DNA of 38,603 bases from Candidatus Uhrbacteria bacterium (GTDB lineage Bacteria > Patescibacteriota > Patescibacteriia > UBA9934), in NCBI GenBank assembly GCA_030688135.1, contig JAUYIW010000029.1, positions 1 through 38,603 on the forward strand, in the 5' to 3' direction. Positions 8,571 through 16,953 of this stretch are shown here, one piece after another. A program made the position numbers and the translations under genes. The notes beneath the pieces were generated by a model. That model was not told the DNA's origin. It ran no database searches and was given only the letters and a program-made list of their open reading frames with translations. Position 1 is the stretch's first letter; each line of letters starts with the position of its first letter.

Positions 8571-10253
8571 ATGACTGACCAAAACTCTCGTAAAGGCGTA
8601 CTTAGTTTGATGGTTTTAATTGCAGTAATCGCGATTGGCGGTTTCATTATTTTTGGAGGAGATGAGCAGGATCCAAGTGCTATTGGTTGGGACAAGGGGG
8701 TGACAACCATTGGAGCAGAGGTAGTTTACACCGAAGGTGCAGTTGAACTTACAAGTAATGATTTTGATTGGACAAGAGCAGAGGAGGGAAGCGTACTTGC
8801 CGAAGGCGATTCACTCGAAGTCGTGGGCGAAGGCCGTGCAATCGTGAATCTCGACGATGGCAGTGTACTTCGGCTAGATTCTAATACTTCCATCACACTA
8901 GCATCGCTCGATCCAAACCACATGATTATTTCTTTGATTAATGGTGAGCTTTATAGTCGCGTTATTGAAGCAGATAGAGTATTTGAGATTAGTGCAGGCA
9001 ATGTTATGTATGAGTCTATGGGTACTGCATACAGCACAAAACATTCAGATTCTGAAAATGGCGTTGAGGTTTATCATTCAACTGTGAAGGTGACAGATGA
9101 ATCTGGGAATGAAGTTTATGTTGAGCAAGGACAAAAATACGCGGTTGAGGACAAAATACTTGATGACATTTCAGAAAGTGATGTAGAAGAGGATGAGTTT
9201 ATTCAATGGAATAAGGAAAAAGATTTTGACAGTTTTGAAAACGAGCTAGGTATATTTTCAAAGGATAGTGATGACGTTGAATCATCTGTAGAATCGATTA
9301 GTCTTGTTTACGATGGAAACGGTAGGGTTACGTGGACGGCCGTAGGGGAGGCGGCACTTGGTTATAAGGTAGTTTGGTCAAAAACTAACGCGCCGACGTT
9401 CCCAACGCGCTCTGGTGACAAGTACAAGTACCTTAGCGACCCGGATACGATTTCATCTACAATTTACGCCTTTGATGGTAGCGGAACGTATTTTGTTCGA
9501 GTGTGTGAGTATCTAGGTGGAGAGTGTGGTGTGTACTCAAATGAAGTAAGTGCAAGTTTTACAGACTCAACAGGAAGAGATACTTTGGAAGACTCTACGG
9601 CTAAAGAAGAAACTGAAGATAACTCAGAGGAAGATAAGGAAGAGAGCGAAAAAGATACGGAAACTGAAGCGTCATCCGCAGTAGAGTCAATTTTAGTCAC
9701 GGCAAATGGCGAGTCAGTTTCATGGTTGGCAGACGGCTATTCTTCAGAAGGTTTCAAAGTGGTATGGTCAAAATCATCAGGACCAACGTACCCAACACGC
9801 TCTGGTGACAAGTATATATACCTTAGTAGCTCGTCGGCATCATCACAAACATTGACGCCATTTGATGGCAGTGGAACTTATTACGTGCGTGTTTGTGAGT
9901 ATTTAGGTGGCGCATGTGGCGTTTACTCAAATCAAGTGACTGTTATGTTTGCAGAAGATGTTGCAGTTGAAGATGTTGCGTCGATTTCTCTTTGGAGCAA
10001 TGGCGGAGAAACTATTGGTTGGTCGGTTGATGGATACTCGCAGATGGGTTACAAACTAGTTTGGTCAAAAAATTCCAGCCCAACTTATCCTTTACGTTCG
10101 GGTGATAAATATGAGTACTACAGCAATCCAGATACTTCTTCTGGATCGGTTTACGCATTCGATGATGAAGGAACGTATTATGTGCGAGTGTGCGAGTATC
10201 TCGGTGGTGCGTGTGGGGTGTATTCAAATCAGATTGAGGTAGTTCTAGAATAG
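8571..10253 (+). CDS. Anchored FecR-domain protein with three Cys-containing repeats
   Basis: 560 residues. An uncleaved signal-anchor helix (about 11-28, VLSLMVLIAVIAIGGFIIFG) is followed by a FecR-like domain (about 60-200), including EGDSLEVVGEGRAIVNLDDG, SVLRLDSNTSITL and the turn AGNVMYESMGTAYS. Then come three similar repeats centred near residues 265, 395 and 493. Each has G(Y/F)K(V/L)VWSK, a PT(Y/F)P-RSGDKY stretch, and VRVCEYLGG(E/A)CGVYSN. An acidic Glu/Asp/Ser linker separates repeats 1 and 2. Each repeat keeps two Cys seven residues apart, so a disulfide is plausible outside the membrane. Probably a cell-surface protein; the ligand is unknown. A TATAAT lies about 11 nt before the ATG. 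Confidence 0.8.
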   Translation: MTDQNSRKGVLSLMVLIAVIAIGGFIIFGGDEQDPSAIGWDKGVTTIGAEVVYTEGAVELTSNDFDWTRAEEGSVLAEGDSLEVVGEGRAIVNLDDGSVLRLDSNTSITLASLDPNHMIISLINGELYSRVIEADRVFEISAGNVMYESMGTAYSTKHSDSENGVEVYHSTVKVTDESGNEVYVEQGQKYAVEDKILDDISESDVEEDEFIQWNKEKDFDSFENELGIFSKDSDDVESSVESISLVYDGNGRVTWTAVGEAALGYKVVWSKTNAPTFPTRSGDKYKYLSDPDTISSTIYAFDGSGTYFVRVCEYLGGECGVYSNEVSASFTDSTGRDTLEDSTAKEETEDNSEEDKEESEKDTETEASSAVESILVTANGESVSWLADGYSSEGFKVVWSKSSGPTYPTRSGDKYIYLSSSSASSQTLTPFDGSGTYYVRVCEYLGGACGVYSNQVTVMFAEDVAVEDVASISLWSNGGETIGWSVDGYSQMGYKLVWSKNSSPTYPLRSGDKYEYYSNPDTSSGSVYAFDDEGTYYVRVCEYLGGACGVYSNQIEVVLE

Positions 10254-10269
10254 TTTGAAAAGATTGTCT

Positions 10270-10545
10270 ATGAGCCGACTTTACTATAAGAGTATGAAAA
10301 ATATTGGTTCAATTATATTCGGTATCGGCGCAACTCTACTAGTTGGCTATTGGGCCTATGAGGCAATTATATTCGTATTGCTCGAAAATGATCTTCCGCT
10401 AATAATTCGTATTGGAATCGCAGGAATATTAATTGGAATAGTAGTGGTATTATTTGGGCTAATCGTAGAAAGAATAACAGATAAAAAAACTGAGAAAATA
10501 TATGATGTTAACAACAACAGAAACAGTACCGGGAAAGGAAATTAG
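10270..10545 (+). CDS. Small membrane protein, two helices
   Basis: Two membrane helices (IGSIIFGIGATLLVGYWAYE and IIRIGIAGILIGIVVVLFGL) and a polar tail. In-frame starts exist at TTG 10255, two bases after the FecR gene stop, ATG 10270 and ATG 10294. I use 10270. It overlaps the ybjQ-like gene by 44 nt, which suggests coupled translation. No family is recognised. Confidence 0.6.
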   Translation: MSRLYYKSMKNIGSIIFGIGATLLVGYWAYEAIIFVLLENDLPLIIRIGIAGILIGIVVVLFGLIVERITDKKTEKIYDVNNNRNSTGKGN

Positions 10546-10816
10546 TCAGATTTTAGGAATCGCCAAAGGCAATACAATTCGCGCCAAACATATTGGAAAA
10601 GATATCGTTGCAGGCCTACGCACAATTGTTGGAGGTGAAATTAAGGAATACGTGGAAGCTATGAATGATGCTCGTGAACAAGCTTTGCATAGGCTAACAG
10701 AACAGGCAGAAGAAATGGGGGCAGATGCCGTGGTTGCGGTCAGATTTACTACTTCGCAGGTAATGACTGGTGCTGCAGAACTATTAGTTTACGGCACAGC
10801 AGTAAAATTAAAATAA
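10502..10816 (+). CDS. YbjQ/UPF0145 family protein
   Basis: 104 residues matching the YbjQ fold: TTTETVPGKEISQILGIAKG, then GLRTIVGGEIKEYVEAMNDA, REQALHRLTEQAEEMGADAV, VAVRFTTSQVMTGAAELLVY and GTAVKLK. The family forms pentamers and is annotated as heavy-metal binding by structure; the physiological role is not established. It overlaps the preceding small membrane protein and ends in a terminator. The length is normal for the family. Confidence 0.9.
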   Translation: MMLTTTETVPGKEISQILGIAKGNTIRAKHIGKDIVAGLRTIVGGEIKEYVEAMNDAREQALHRLTEQAEEMGADAVVAVRFTTSQVMTGAAELLVYGTAVKLK

Positions 10817-10846
10817 ACAACTTCCGTATAGCGCGGAGGTTGTTTA
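10817..10846 (+). terminator. Hairpin terminator after ybjQ
   Basis: ACAACTTCCG and CGGAGGTTGT pair around TATAGCG. It follows the stop codon immediately. Confidence 0.7.
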
Positions 10847-10882
10847 AAAAAGTGTACGTCTCTTAGAGACGTACACTTTTTG
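10847..10882. repeat. Copy 2 of the GTCTCTAAGAGAC palindrome family, probably the terminator of the DUF5671 gene
   Basis: AAAAGTGTACGTCTC, loop TTA, and GAGACGTACACTTTT form a perfect stem of 15 bp, with A- and T-runs at both ends. It sits between two convergent genes and could stop transcription from both sides. The core is shared with 6469-6481 and 23343-23357. Confidence 0.8.
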
Positions 10883-10884
10883 TT

Positions 10885-11829
10885 TTAGTTTATGTCGTAC
10901 AGATCAGGATCGATGGTACGTGTAAAGCATGTTTCTCCAATACCATGTTCCCAGTCTATGTCTTGAAATTTCGCTAAGGAACCTCCAATCCGTGGCATTG
11001 TTTCCACATAAATATTACCTTGAATGCCAACGCTTTCAGTTGCAAACGTTCCACAAACTTCAAATTCTAAATCACCAAGGACAGTGTATGTGTACGGTAC
11101 GCCTGTTTCAGGGTCAACGGATGCTACAAATCCCGAAATTGGACTGGACAGATCATAAAGTGTTGCAGGAAGCTCATCTTTTTCCGACCAAATATATACA
11201 GCTTGATTAACAATCATTTGCAAATCATTCAACCGTTGATCGTCAAATCGAACATTTCGTTGATGACCCGGACTGCCAACAAAGTAAAATCCTGCAGTAA
11301 TACTTAAAATCATAAGCGCTGAAGAAATCCAGGCACTAAGTTTTGGAACATTAGTTTTTTCACTCAAGTCCCGACGCAAGCTCCACAAGTAGTAACCGAA
11401 TACCGCTGCCGTAACGAGCAGCACTGCTACAACTTTGATAATAAATCGTGTGCTAAGTTCACCGCTTAAAAAGCTGTTAATAAGTGTAATGAGATCGATT
11501 ATTATCGTAATGGACGCTACGAACAGTGTGAAATATAAAAGCCATTTACGAACACGAATTTCAATTTTTTGTGGATTGGCTGAAATATCTTTGCCTATTG
11601 TCCAAGAGATCAGAATAAATATTGGCCAACCAACTATAAGTGCGGCCATTGCTCCTCTAAGTAAGTTGAGCGCTCCGCTATAGTAAAAATCAAGCGGGTC
11701 TGGAAGCATTATGTTCGTTGTCTGAAATATTATCGTTAGCAAACTAATAACTCCAATATAGAGGGTTATTATTGCCAATAAATAAGAAAACACGTCCTTT
11801 GGCGTGCTTTTTAGAGTCGATTTGGGCAT
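10885..11829 (-). CDS. DUF5671 membrane protein
   Basis: 314 residues. The N-terminal two-thirds hold five hydrophobic helices, including VFSYLLAIITLYIGVISLLT, ALIVGWPIFILISWTIGKDI, WLLYFTLFVASITIIIDLIT and IIKVVAVLLVTAAVFGYYLW, the layout of DUF5671 proteins common in Patescibacteria. After helix five (MILSITAGFYFVGSPGHQRN) a roughly 110-residue soluble domain follows, with LNDLQMIVNQAVYIWSEKDE and FEVCGTFATES. This part looks like a pilin-like or periplasmic domain with two Cys (FEVCGTF and GETCFTR). Function unknown. Confidence 0.8.
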   Translation of the reverse strand: MPKSTLKSTPKDVFSYLLAIITLYIGVISLLTIIFQTTNIMLPDPLDFYYSGALNLLRGAMAALIVGWPIFILISWTIGKDISANPQKIEIRVRKWLLYFTLFVASITIIIDLITLINSFLSGELSTRFIIKVVAVLLVTAAVFGYYLWSLRRDLSEKTNVPKLSAWISSALMILSITAGFYFVGSPGHQRNVRFDDQRLNDLQMIVNQAVYIWSEKDELPATLYDLSSPISGFVASVDPETGVPYTYTVLGDLEFEVCGTFATESVGIQGNIYVETMPRIGGSLAKFQDIDWEHGIGETCFTRTIDPDLYDIN

Positions 11830-11891
11830 ATCGTGAAAATTACAAATTTAGAATTAGAAATCCTAAATAAATTATAGCACGAGTTGCAATT

Positions 11892-12557
11892 TTAGTTGCG
11901 TGCATGTAGAGCAATAGCTAGTGCGTTTGCAACGTTTAATGATTCGATTTTTGTGCTATGGCTAATTTTAACTGATGGTGCTTCAATTTCAAGCTTAATC
12001 CCACTTCCTTCCGAACCGGCAATAATCACTGCTGGTTCGTTTGTTTCAATTGCATCGAGCGTAAGCGCCGAGTCAGTTATCTCAAGTCGGAATATATCGC
12101 GCTTGAGATTTTTGATTGTGGACTCAGCTTTATCTCGAGCTACATTCATCCACGGTACAAGAAATATGGCGCCAGAAGATGACCGCACAACTTTTGGACT
12201 TGTTGTGTCTGCCGATTCAATAAGAAGTAGGGAAGCGTTAAACCCAAGGCATAGTCTGAGTATTGCTCCAACATTTCCCGGATCTTGAACACCGTCTAGT
12301 ACTACGATCGTTTTTGAAGATTTGATATCGTCAATCTCAAACTTTGGAATGCGAGCAACGCCTGCAATTTCTTGCGGAGTTTCGGTTGTAACAAGCTTTT
12401 CGTATTCAAAAGAGTCTTCGCGTGTAAAGGTAAAATCAACTGCATCGCCAGCAGTTTCAATCACTTTTGCACCTTCAACCAAACAAAATCCACTTTCAAG
12501 ACGGCCCTTTTTAGTTGCAAGCGATTTAACAAGTTTTATTTGAGCATTGGTTAACAT
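11892..12557 (-). CDS. SpoU/TrmH family RNA 2'-O-methyltransferase
   Basis: 221 residues. The N-terminal substrate-binding part starts LTNAQIKLVKSLATKKGR and contains FCLVEGAKVIETA. The SPOUT knot contains VVLDGVQDPGNVGAILRLCL (motif 1), PAVIIAGSEGSGI (motif 2) and KIESLNVANALAIALHA (motif 3), where SAM binds. Family members methylate ribose in 23S rRNA (RlmB-like) or tRNA. Which nucleotide is modified cannot be told here. Its upstream region (12558-12780) contains several palindromes with GATCAAAT. Confidence 0.9.
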   Translation of the reverse strand: MLTNAQIKLVKSLATKKGRLESGFCLVEGAKVIETAGDAVDFTFTREDSFEYEKLVTTETPQEIAGVARIPKFEIDDIKSSKTIVVLDGVQDPGNVGAILRLCLGFNASLLLIESADTTSPKVVRSSSGAIFLVPWMNVARDKAESTIKNLKRDIFRLEITDSALTLDAIETNEPAVIIAGSEGSGIKLEIEAPSVKISHSTKIESLNVANALAIALHARN

Positions 12558-12663
12558 AAGGCGATAATACTAGTCAATTACGCGAAAGTCAAGATGTGTT
12601 GCTACTTCAATACTTCGCGTGACTTCATTTGATCGCGTTACTGTGTCATAAAGTGACCGATCG

Positions 12664-12695
12664 GATCAAATATGACACACTATATTTGATCAAAT
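12664..12695. promoter_or_regulatory. Operator-like palindromes upstream of the SpoU gene
   Basis: GATCAAATAT (12664-12673) and ATATTTGATC (12682-12691) are separated by 8 nt. The second overlaps a perfect 12-bp palindrome, ATTTGATCAAAT (12684-12695). Related TTTGATC also occurs about 35 nt to the left. This could bind a dimeric regulator or form a hairpin. No regulator gene is adjacent. Confidence 0.4.
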
Positions 12696-12781
12696 CGAGA
12701 AAAACTGACTTAAGATAAGTACGTATGTCTTATGTCACAAACCGTGATAAGTACTCTTTCATATCGATAATTTTTCTAAAC

Positions 12782-12808
12782 AAAAAGCCCCCGTGGATGG
12801 GGACTCTT
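12782..12808 (-). terminator. Terminator of the RRM protein gene
   Basis: On the minus strand AGTCCCC, loop ATCCAC and GGGGGCT are followed by five T, shortly after the RRM gene stop. Confidence 0.8.
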
Positions 12809-12830
12809 TATAATTGAACGTGTAAAGCGT

Positions 12831-13097
12831 CTAGGCTTCGTTTCGTTCGGTCATTGGACGAGCTTCAGACACTGTAATAGTGCGTCCGCCCATTTCTGCT
12901 CCGTTCAGCGCGTTAATGGCAGCTGCAGCACCTGCATCATCTGCCATCTCCACGAAGCCAAAACCTCGGCTACGGCCAGTAAATTTGTCGGTGATAATTC
13001 TCGCCGAAGTTACCTCGCCGTGCTGACTGAACAGGTCTCGTAGTTCGTCTTCCGTGCTTTGAAACGGAATTCCACCTACGTAGAGCTTGTTACTCAT
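12831..13097 (-). CDS. RRM-domain RNA-binding protein
   Basis: 88 residues forming one RNA recognition motif. RNP2 is LYVGGI (about 5-10) and RNP1 is RGFGFVEM (about 44-51), with the surrounding STEDELRDLFSQHGEVTSAR and AAAAINALNGAEMGGRTITV typical of bacterial Rbp proteins. These bind single-stranded RNA; in cyanobacteria they are cold-induced. The short tail ARPMTERNEA has no glycine-rich region. The promoter lies about 80 nt upstream, giving an untranslated leader like that of the cold-shock gene at 4236. Confidence 0.93.
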   Translation of the reverse strand: MSNKLYVGGIPFQSTEDELRDLFSQHGEVTSARIITDKFTGRSRGFGFVEMADDAGAAAAINALNGAEMGGRTITVSEARPMTERNEA

Positions 13098-13178
13098 AGC
13101 ATTGTAGAAACATGAGTTAGGATGTGCTCAGTTATCGAGCTCCATCTCCCTTTGGTACTAAACCTTTAGGATAGTGGG

Positions 13179-13206
13179 ATTATAACATAACATCAATCAA
13201 TGGCAA
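13179..13206 (-). promoter_or_regulatory. Promoter of the RRM gene
   Basis: On the minus strand TTGCCA (13206-13201), 16-nt spacer, TATAAT (13184-13179). The expected start near 13172 leaves a leader of about 75 nt. Confidence 0.7.
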
Positions 13207-13235
13207 ATAACTGAAGCATAAAACTCAGGTTGATT

Positions 13236-13583
13236 TTAGTTGTTGATATCTGCTGTATTTTCACGATCATGAGCATCAGCCTCAAACTGCTTAATATACC
13301 GATTATGTTCGTCTAGCTTAAGCTCATCTTCTATTTCCTCTCGTTCAGCCATACTTTCAAGATAAGTCTTGATTTCATGCATTGCAAAACCAAAATATCT
13401 ATTATATTCTGCCCTAGTGTTTGGCATGCCAACCTCCTTTATTGCCAAATCGGCAGACTTTCTAATATTCCACTTATCACCTTTTGTGTGAAGATTTATA
13501 GCCTTATTAGCAATCCTGCGCGCTGTTTCGAGTGACTCACCTTCGAGTGGCGGAAGCCCAGCTTCTTCTAGAAGTTCATTCAT
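13236..13583 (-). CDS. Small charged protein of unknown function
   Basis: 115 residues, mostly predicted helical and highly charged. It starts MNELLEEAGLPPLEGESLET, contains ARRIANKAINLHTKGDKWNI and EYNRYFGFAMHEIKTYLESM, and ends acidic. No membrane segment or known motif is visible. It is transcribed divergently from the small membrane protein at 13657, and the 73-nt gap contains TATAAT-like boxes on both strands. Confidence 0.6.
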   Translation of the reverse strand: MNELLEEAGLPPLEGESLETARRIANKAINLHTKGDKWNIRKSADLAIKEVGMPNTRAEYNRYFGFAMHEIKTYLESMAEREEIEDELKLDEHNRYIKQFEADAHDRENTADINN

Positions 13584-13656
13584 ACTATAAATTATTGAGC
13601 AATTATGATTATAATGATACCATTATAACAGATACCGGATATCAAATTTTAAATAT

Positions 13657-13857
13657 ATGTTAGAAACTATCGGGCTGTTCACTCATGTTGTAGGAGAACT
13701 TTTGGTTGCCTACACTGTACTTATGGTACATCATAGAGTCTTGAATCAGCATAAAATTGACAGAAAGGTTTTCGCTACTATGAGAAGCGAGCAAAGGATT
13801 GGAATACTAGGCGTGCTTCTAATATTGACTGGATTTATAATTCAAATTGTTTCTTAG
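13657..13857 (+). CDS. Small membrane protein, two helices
   Basis: 66 residues with helices at about 5-24 (IGLFTHVVGELLVAYTVLMV) and 49-65 (IGILGVLLILTGFIIQI), joined by a basic loop (HHRVLNQHKIDRKVF). No family is recognised. The next gene begins 24 nt downstream on the same strand, so the two may be co-transcribed. Confidence 0.6.
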   Translation: MLETIGLFTHVVGELLVAYTVLMVHHRVLNQHKIDRKVFATMRSEQRIGILGVLLILTGFIIQIVS

Positions 13858-13880
13858 TCTAAAAGTTGTAAATTAATTAT

Positions 13881-14576
13881 ATGATTAAAATAGGATTTCC
13901 AATTTGGGGAAATGGAAAAAAACATAGCAATATTTCAGATGAGAAAAGCGAAAAAGCTCCTGCGTGGGGATATGATCCAACCATTCATGAGTCAAAGGTA
14001 AGTTCTGACGACTTGCCTAAAGTGGAGTCCCCTGTGGATCGTACTGAAGTAAAACCCATAACTCCTGGCGTTTATAATGTTGCCGATGTTATACCTACCG
14101 ATACCGGGTTAGCGGAAATTTTTATAAATGTAGAGGCTACTCCTGAATTGATGGATTTTTTTAAACGCTTCCCCGATAGAAGCATGAACATTAATGAAAC
14201 TTTAGAAAATTTAGTAAAGAGAGTTGAGAGCGGGGAACTTGAACTTCAGAGTATCAAAACCGGTCTAGAAGGGCTTTTAGATGAGTATAGGCAATTTCAA
14301 GAAGTAGCCAACACCGCTCTTGGACGTCATTATATTCCTTCGGTAGTTGTTGCTATGAAGCCGGAGATGGATATGAGTGGTGAAGGTATACGATCAACAA
14401 CATCGCTTCTTGCACGTAATTTTAGTAATGATTTAGAAGATGATCCTATCGGTAGTCAAATCTATGCAAGATTCGAAACTCTGCGTTGGCTTTTGCAGAA
14501 TAATAATGCGGCGTTAGTTGAGCTTGAGCAAAGAAGGCGTGCAGAAGATGGTTTTCCGGGCAATATCCCGGTTTAG
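13881..14576 (+). CDS. Soluble protein of unknown function
   Basis: 231 residues without membrane segments. The first 75 residues are polar, Pro-rich and probably disordered. From about residue 85 the chain is predicted helical: ATPELMDFFKRFPDRSMNIN, ETLENLVKRVESGELELQSI, KTGLEGLLDEYRQFQEVANT, and a C-terminal SQIYARFETLRWLLQNNNAA followed by LVELEQRRRAEDG. I recognise no family. A terminator follows. Confidence 0.65.
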   Translation: MIKIGFPIWGNGKKHSNISDEKSEKAPAWGYDPTIHESKVSSDDLPKVESPVDRTEVKPITPGVYNVADVIPTDTGLAEIFINVEATPELMDFFKRFPDRSMNINETLENLVKRVESGELELQSIKTGLEGLLDEYRQFQEVANTALGRHYIPSVVVAMKPEMDMSGEGIRSTTSLLARNFSNDLEDDPIGSQIYARFETLRWLLQNNNAALVELEQRRRAEDGFPGNIPV

Positions 14577-14590
14577 TAGATTATTATCAA

Positions 14591-14617
14591 GAAAACCATA
14601 AAAATGTGGTTTTTTTG
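14591..14617 (+). terminator. Intrinsic terminator
   Basis: AAAACCA and TGGTTTT pair around a short A-rich loop, followed by TTTTT. Confidence 0.75.
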
Positions 14618-14637
14618 ATTTGCAGTATATTGTTTCT

Positions 14638-14668
14638 CAAGGCTAAACCTTGCCAAGGTTTAGCCTTG
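14638..14668. repeat. Perfect 31-bp palindrome made of smaller palindromes
   Basis: CAAGGCTAAACCTTG (14638-14652) and its exact complement CAAGGTTTAGCCTTG (14654-14668) are separated by one base. Each arm itself begins CAAGG and ends CCTTG. It lies 84 nt before the 693-residue orphan gene and could be a regulator site or part of a mobile end. Confidence 0.7.
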
Positions 14669-14751
14669 GATTAGTATATATATTAACTTGACATTTTAAG
14701 CATTTTCTGTTAACTTTGCAGGTTCTTTCACAATTTTAAAAGGAAAAATCA

Positions 14752-16833
14752 ATGGAATTAAAGCAGATTCTAGGAATCAGGACATCACAAGTCCTGAGCG
14801 CCAGACAGGTGCGGGAAGATCCAATTCAGGCTCTTATCCGCATTTGGGATACTTCGCCACATTATGAAATCGATCTTGGTGAACATGGCTTGATCGATTT
14901 TGTACTATGCGATCCAAAATATCTTCAGGATTTTATTCCCGGAGAGTTCTACGGAGTATATCTTGGTTACATGAACTTTGTGTCAACCAAGACTCCTGAG
15001 CGATGGATTCCATACGTGGCACTTCACGAGTGGGCTGAATACAATATCGGGCGAGAATTCAAGTCTCACGAAGATCCATTGGGGCTCGCAAAGCAATGGC
15101 AAGCATTGTTTGGAGAGATCCGTATGGCAGGTCTTGCTATGAGTGAAGATGAGTTCAATATGTACATTGTCTGGCGTGAAAGCGTTGAGACTACTAGGTA
15201 CTTTGAACTTGATCACGAGGCTCAGGAATGTTTGAAACGTGCAGGGTCTGAGCTAGCCAAAGGCAGTGTAAAGAGGCTTGCCTGGACTAGGCGCGACCTT
15301 CGGGCGTATAGCCTGCGCAGATTTATGAACTACGACCAAGCTTACATGATGGGTATGACGCATACAGAATCCCTGATCAGTGCAATTCTTGATTGCTCTC
15401 ACCCGGTAGGCGACATCTACGCTGTGCTTAGCTATTTTGCGTATGTGGATGTTGATGCTAAAGTATCTGTTCCACGCTCACTTGCGCATATCGTGTACTT
15501 TCTTGCTGCCGAGATTGAAAGACCGGTGCTAAAGATTGTGCAAGATGAAGGCAGTATGTATTCAGTGTCCCACGCAAGTGGCAGAACTCGACAAACAGTT
15601 GATGCTGTTATGCGCAGGCTTGGTGTAGCACAGGTTAGTAGAATGAGATCACTTCCAAATCAGATTCCCAAAAAGGAGATACAGATGTCATCTGCAATTC
15701 TGATAACGCATCGCGTGTACGTAAGTCCTCGGCAGGCTGAGATCTTGCTGGAGATGCGAAAGGGGCGTTCGCCTGCTGATAGGTTTTCCGATCTAGGCAG
15801 TGCGCTGTGCGCGACTCTGAGAGAGCTTGGTGTTGTGAACAAGGCCGAGAAGGGCAGTAAGCCTTTCTACGTGAGCGACGAACGAGCTCAGCGCATGCAG
15901 TTTATTCGTCAGACCAACGAGGACGATATTGCGTATCCTGTGCAAACTGAAAATGAGGCGACTACGCCCACTCAGTGGATTGACGACCTCGAACGTATTG
16001 CGACATCCGCCGAATCGAAAGGCGTTGATGAATCGTTGATTCTGTGTGGAGATGAAGATTCCGACACGCTGGTTGTTTATCTGGACGCTGAAGAGGCACG
16101 GTTGCTTCTAGATATCTTTTCCGGCACACGTTCAGCAAAACTATCCAAGGTACTCAGTCATTGGGGTTGGAAGCTGAAGGAGTTGGATGTCTTAAGAACC
16201 GAAGGCAGGCGTACTGTGATAGTGGAAGGAAATGCCTCCAAGGTCTTGTGGAGAAAGAGAGTTGAACGCGAAAGATTTGCGCGCGCAAAAGATGTAGCAC
16301 GCCTTCAGCCAAACCAATGGTTGCTTGATCTTCGTAGTATTGCCTACCCTAGCGTGGGCGAACACGATGCCACTGCAGAAACGCAAGCGTTGCCTGAGGT
16401 TCCGGCTGTGGCCGACGTGCCTCTGCAGGAAGAGCAGTGTCCAATCGAGGCGCCTGAACTTCCGGGAAGCTCTGGAACTTCGGCAGGCTCAAGAATTCCG
16501 GCAGTAGCTCGATATCTGTTTAGTAACTGCTCGAGGCCTGGCATATTATACAATCCTTCAGAAAACGAAATCGCTGAAGTGCTGACGCCAGAAATGGTAG
16601 ATGCGCTGACGCCAGTGGAGATCAAGATAGCAGAAAGACAGGCAGAGCATGAACGGATCGACCAAGAGATTTCACGGCTCGTCGCTATGAAGCACCAGCT
16701 AGATTTTGAAGGTCGAGCTGCGCTCGAAAAACGTCACCGTTTTATGGATGCGATTCGAGCAATTGTGACCTCAAGGCGCGCTATGCTTGCAGCAATGGAA
16801 GAAATGCGCGAAAGCTTCAAGGAAGAGTTGTAA
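14752..16833 (+). CDS. 693-residue orphan protein, accessory-looking
   Basis: No named family is recognised and there is no signal peptide or membrane helix. The N-terminal region (about 30-130) has HGLIDFVLCDPKYLQDFIPG and PYVALHEWAEYNIG, a His-Glu pair like a metal site but not the HExxH motif. The middle (about 255-385) has two winged-helix-like parts, the first with SVSHASGRTRQTVDAVMRRL and the second with SPRQAEILLEMRKGRSPADR. A Pro/Glu-rich linker follows (about 545-590). The end (about 620-693) is a long charged coiled coil. Codon use is more GC-rich than in neighbours, so transfer is possible. AAAGGAAAA precedes the ATG, one of few ribosome sites here. Confidence 0.8.
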   Translation: MELKQILGIRTSQVLSARQVREDPIQALIRIWDTSPHYEIDLGEHGLIDFVLCDPKYLQDFIPGEFYGVYLGYMNFVSTKTPERWIPYVALHEWAEYNIGREFKSHEDPLGLAKQWQALFGEIRMAGLAMSEDEFNMYIVWRESVETTRYFELDHEAQECLKRAGSELAKGSVKRLAWTRRDLRAYSLRRFMNYDQAYMMGMTHTESLISAILDCSHPVGDIYAVLSYFAYVDVDAKVSVPRSLAHIVYFLAAEIERPVLKIVQDEGSMYSVSHASGRTRQTVDAVMRRLGVAQVSRMRSLPNQIPKKEIQMSSAILITHRVYVSPRQAEILLEMRKGRSPADRFSDLGSALCATLRELGVVNKAEKGSKPFYVSDERAQRMQFIRQTNEDDIAYPVQTENEATTPTQWIDDLERIATSAESKGVDESLILCGDEDSDTLVVYLDAEEARLLLDIFSGTRSAKLSKVLSHWGWKLKELDVLRTEGRRTVIVEGNASKVLWRKRVERERFARAKDVARLQPNQWLLDLRSIAYPSVGEHDATAETQALPEVPAVADVPLQEEQCPIEAPELPGSSGTSAGSRIPAVARYLFSNCSRPGILYNPSENEIAEVLTPEMVDALTPVEIKIAERQAEHERIDQEISRLVAMKHQLDFEGRAALEKRHRFMDAIRAIVTSRRAMLAAMEEMRESFKEEL

Positions 16834-16870
16834 AGCATATTCAGAGTTGCAAGGCAGTGTAGTTACTCAA

Positions 16871-16899
16871 TCCCAGGCCAGAAATGGCTTGGGGTTTTT
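16871..16899 (+). terminator. Intrinsic terminator after the orphan gene
   Basis: CCCAGGCC and GGCTTGGG pair around AGAAAT, followed by GTTTTTAATTTT. Confidence 0.8.
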
Positions 16900-16953
16900 A
16901 ATTTTAGTTGATCGTCTGATATACTACCTTCTGCAAGTAAGGAAAAATAAGTT

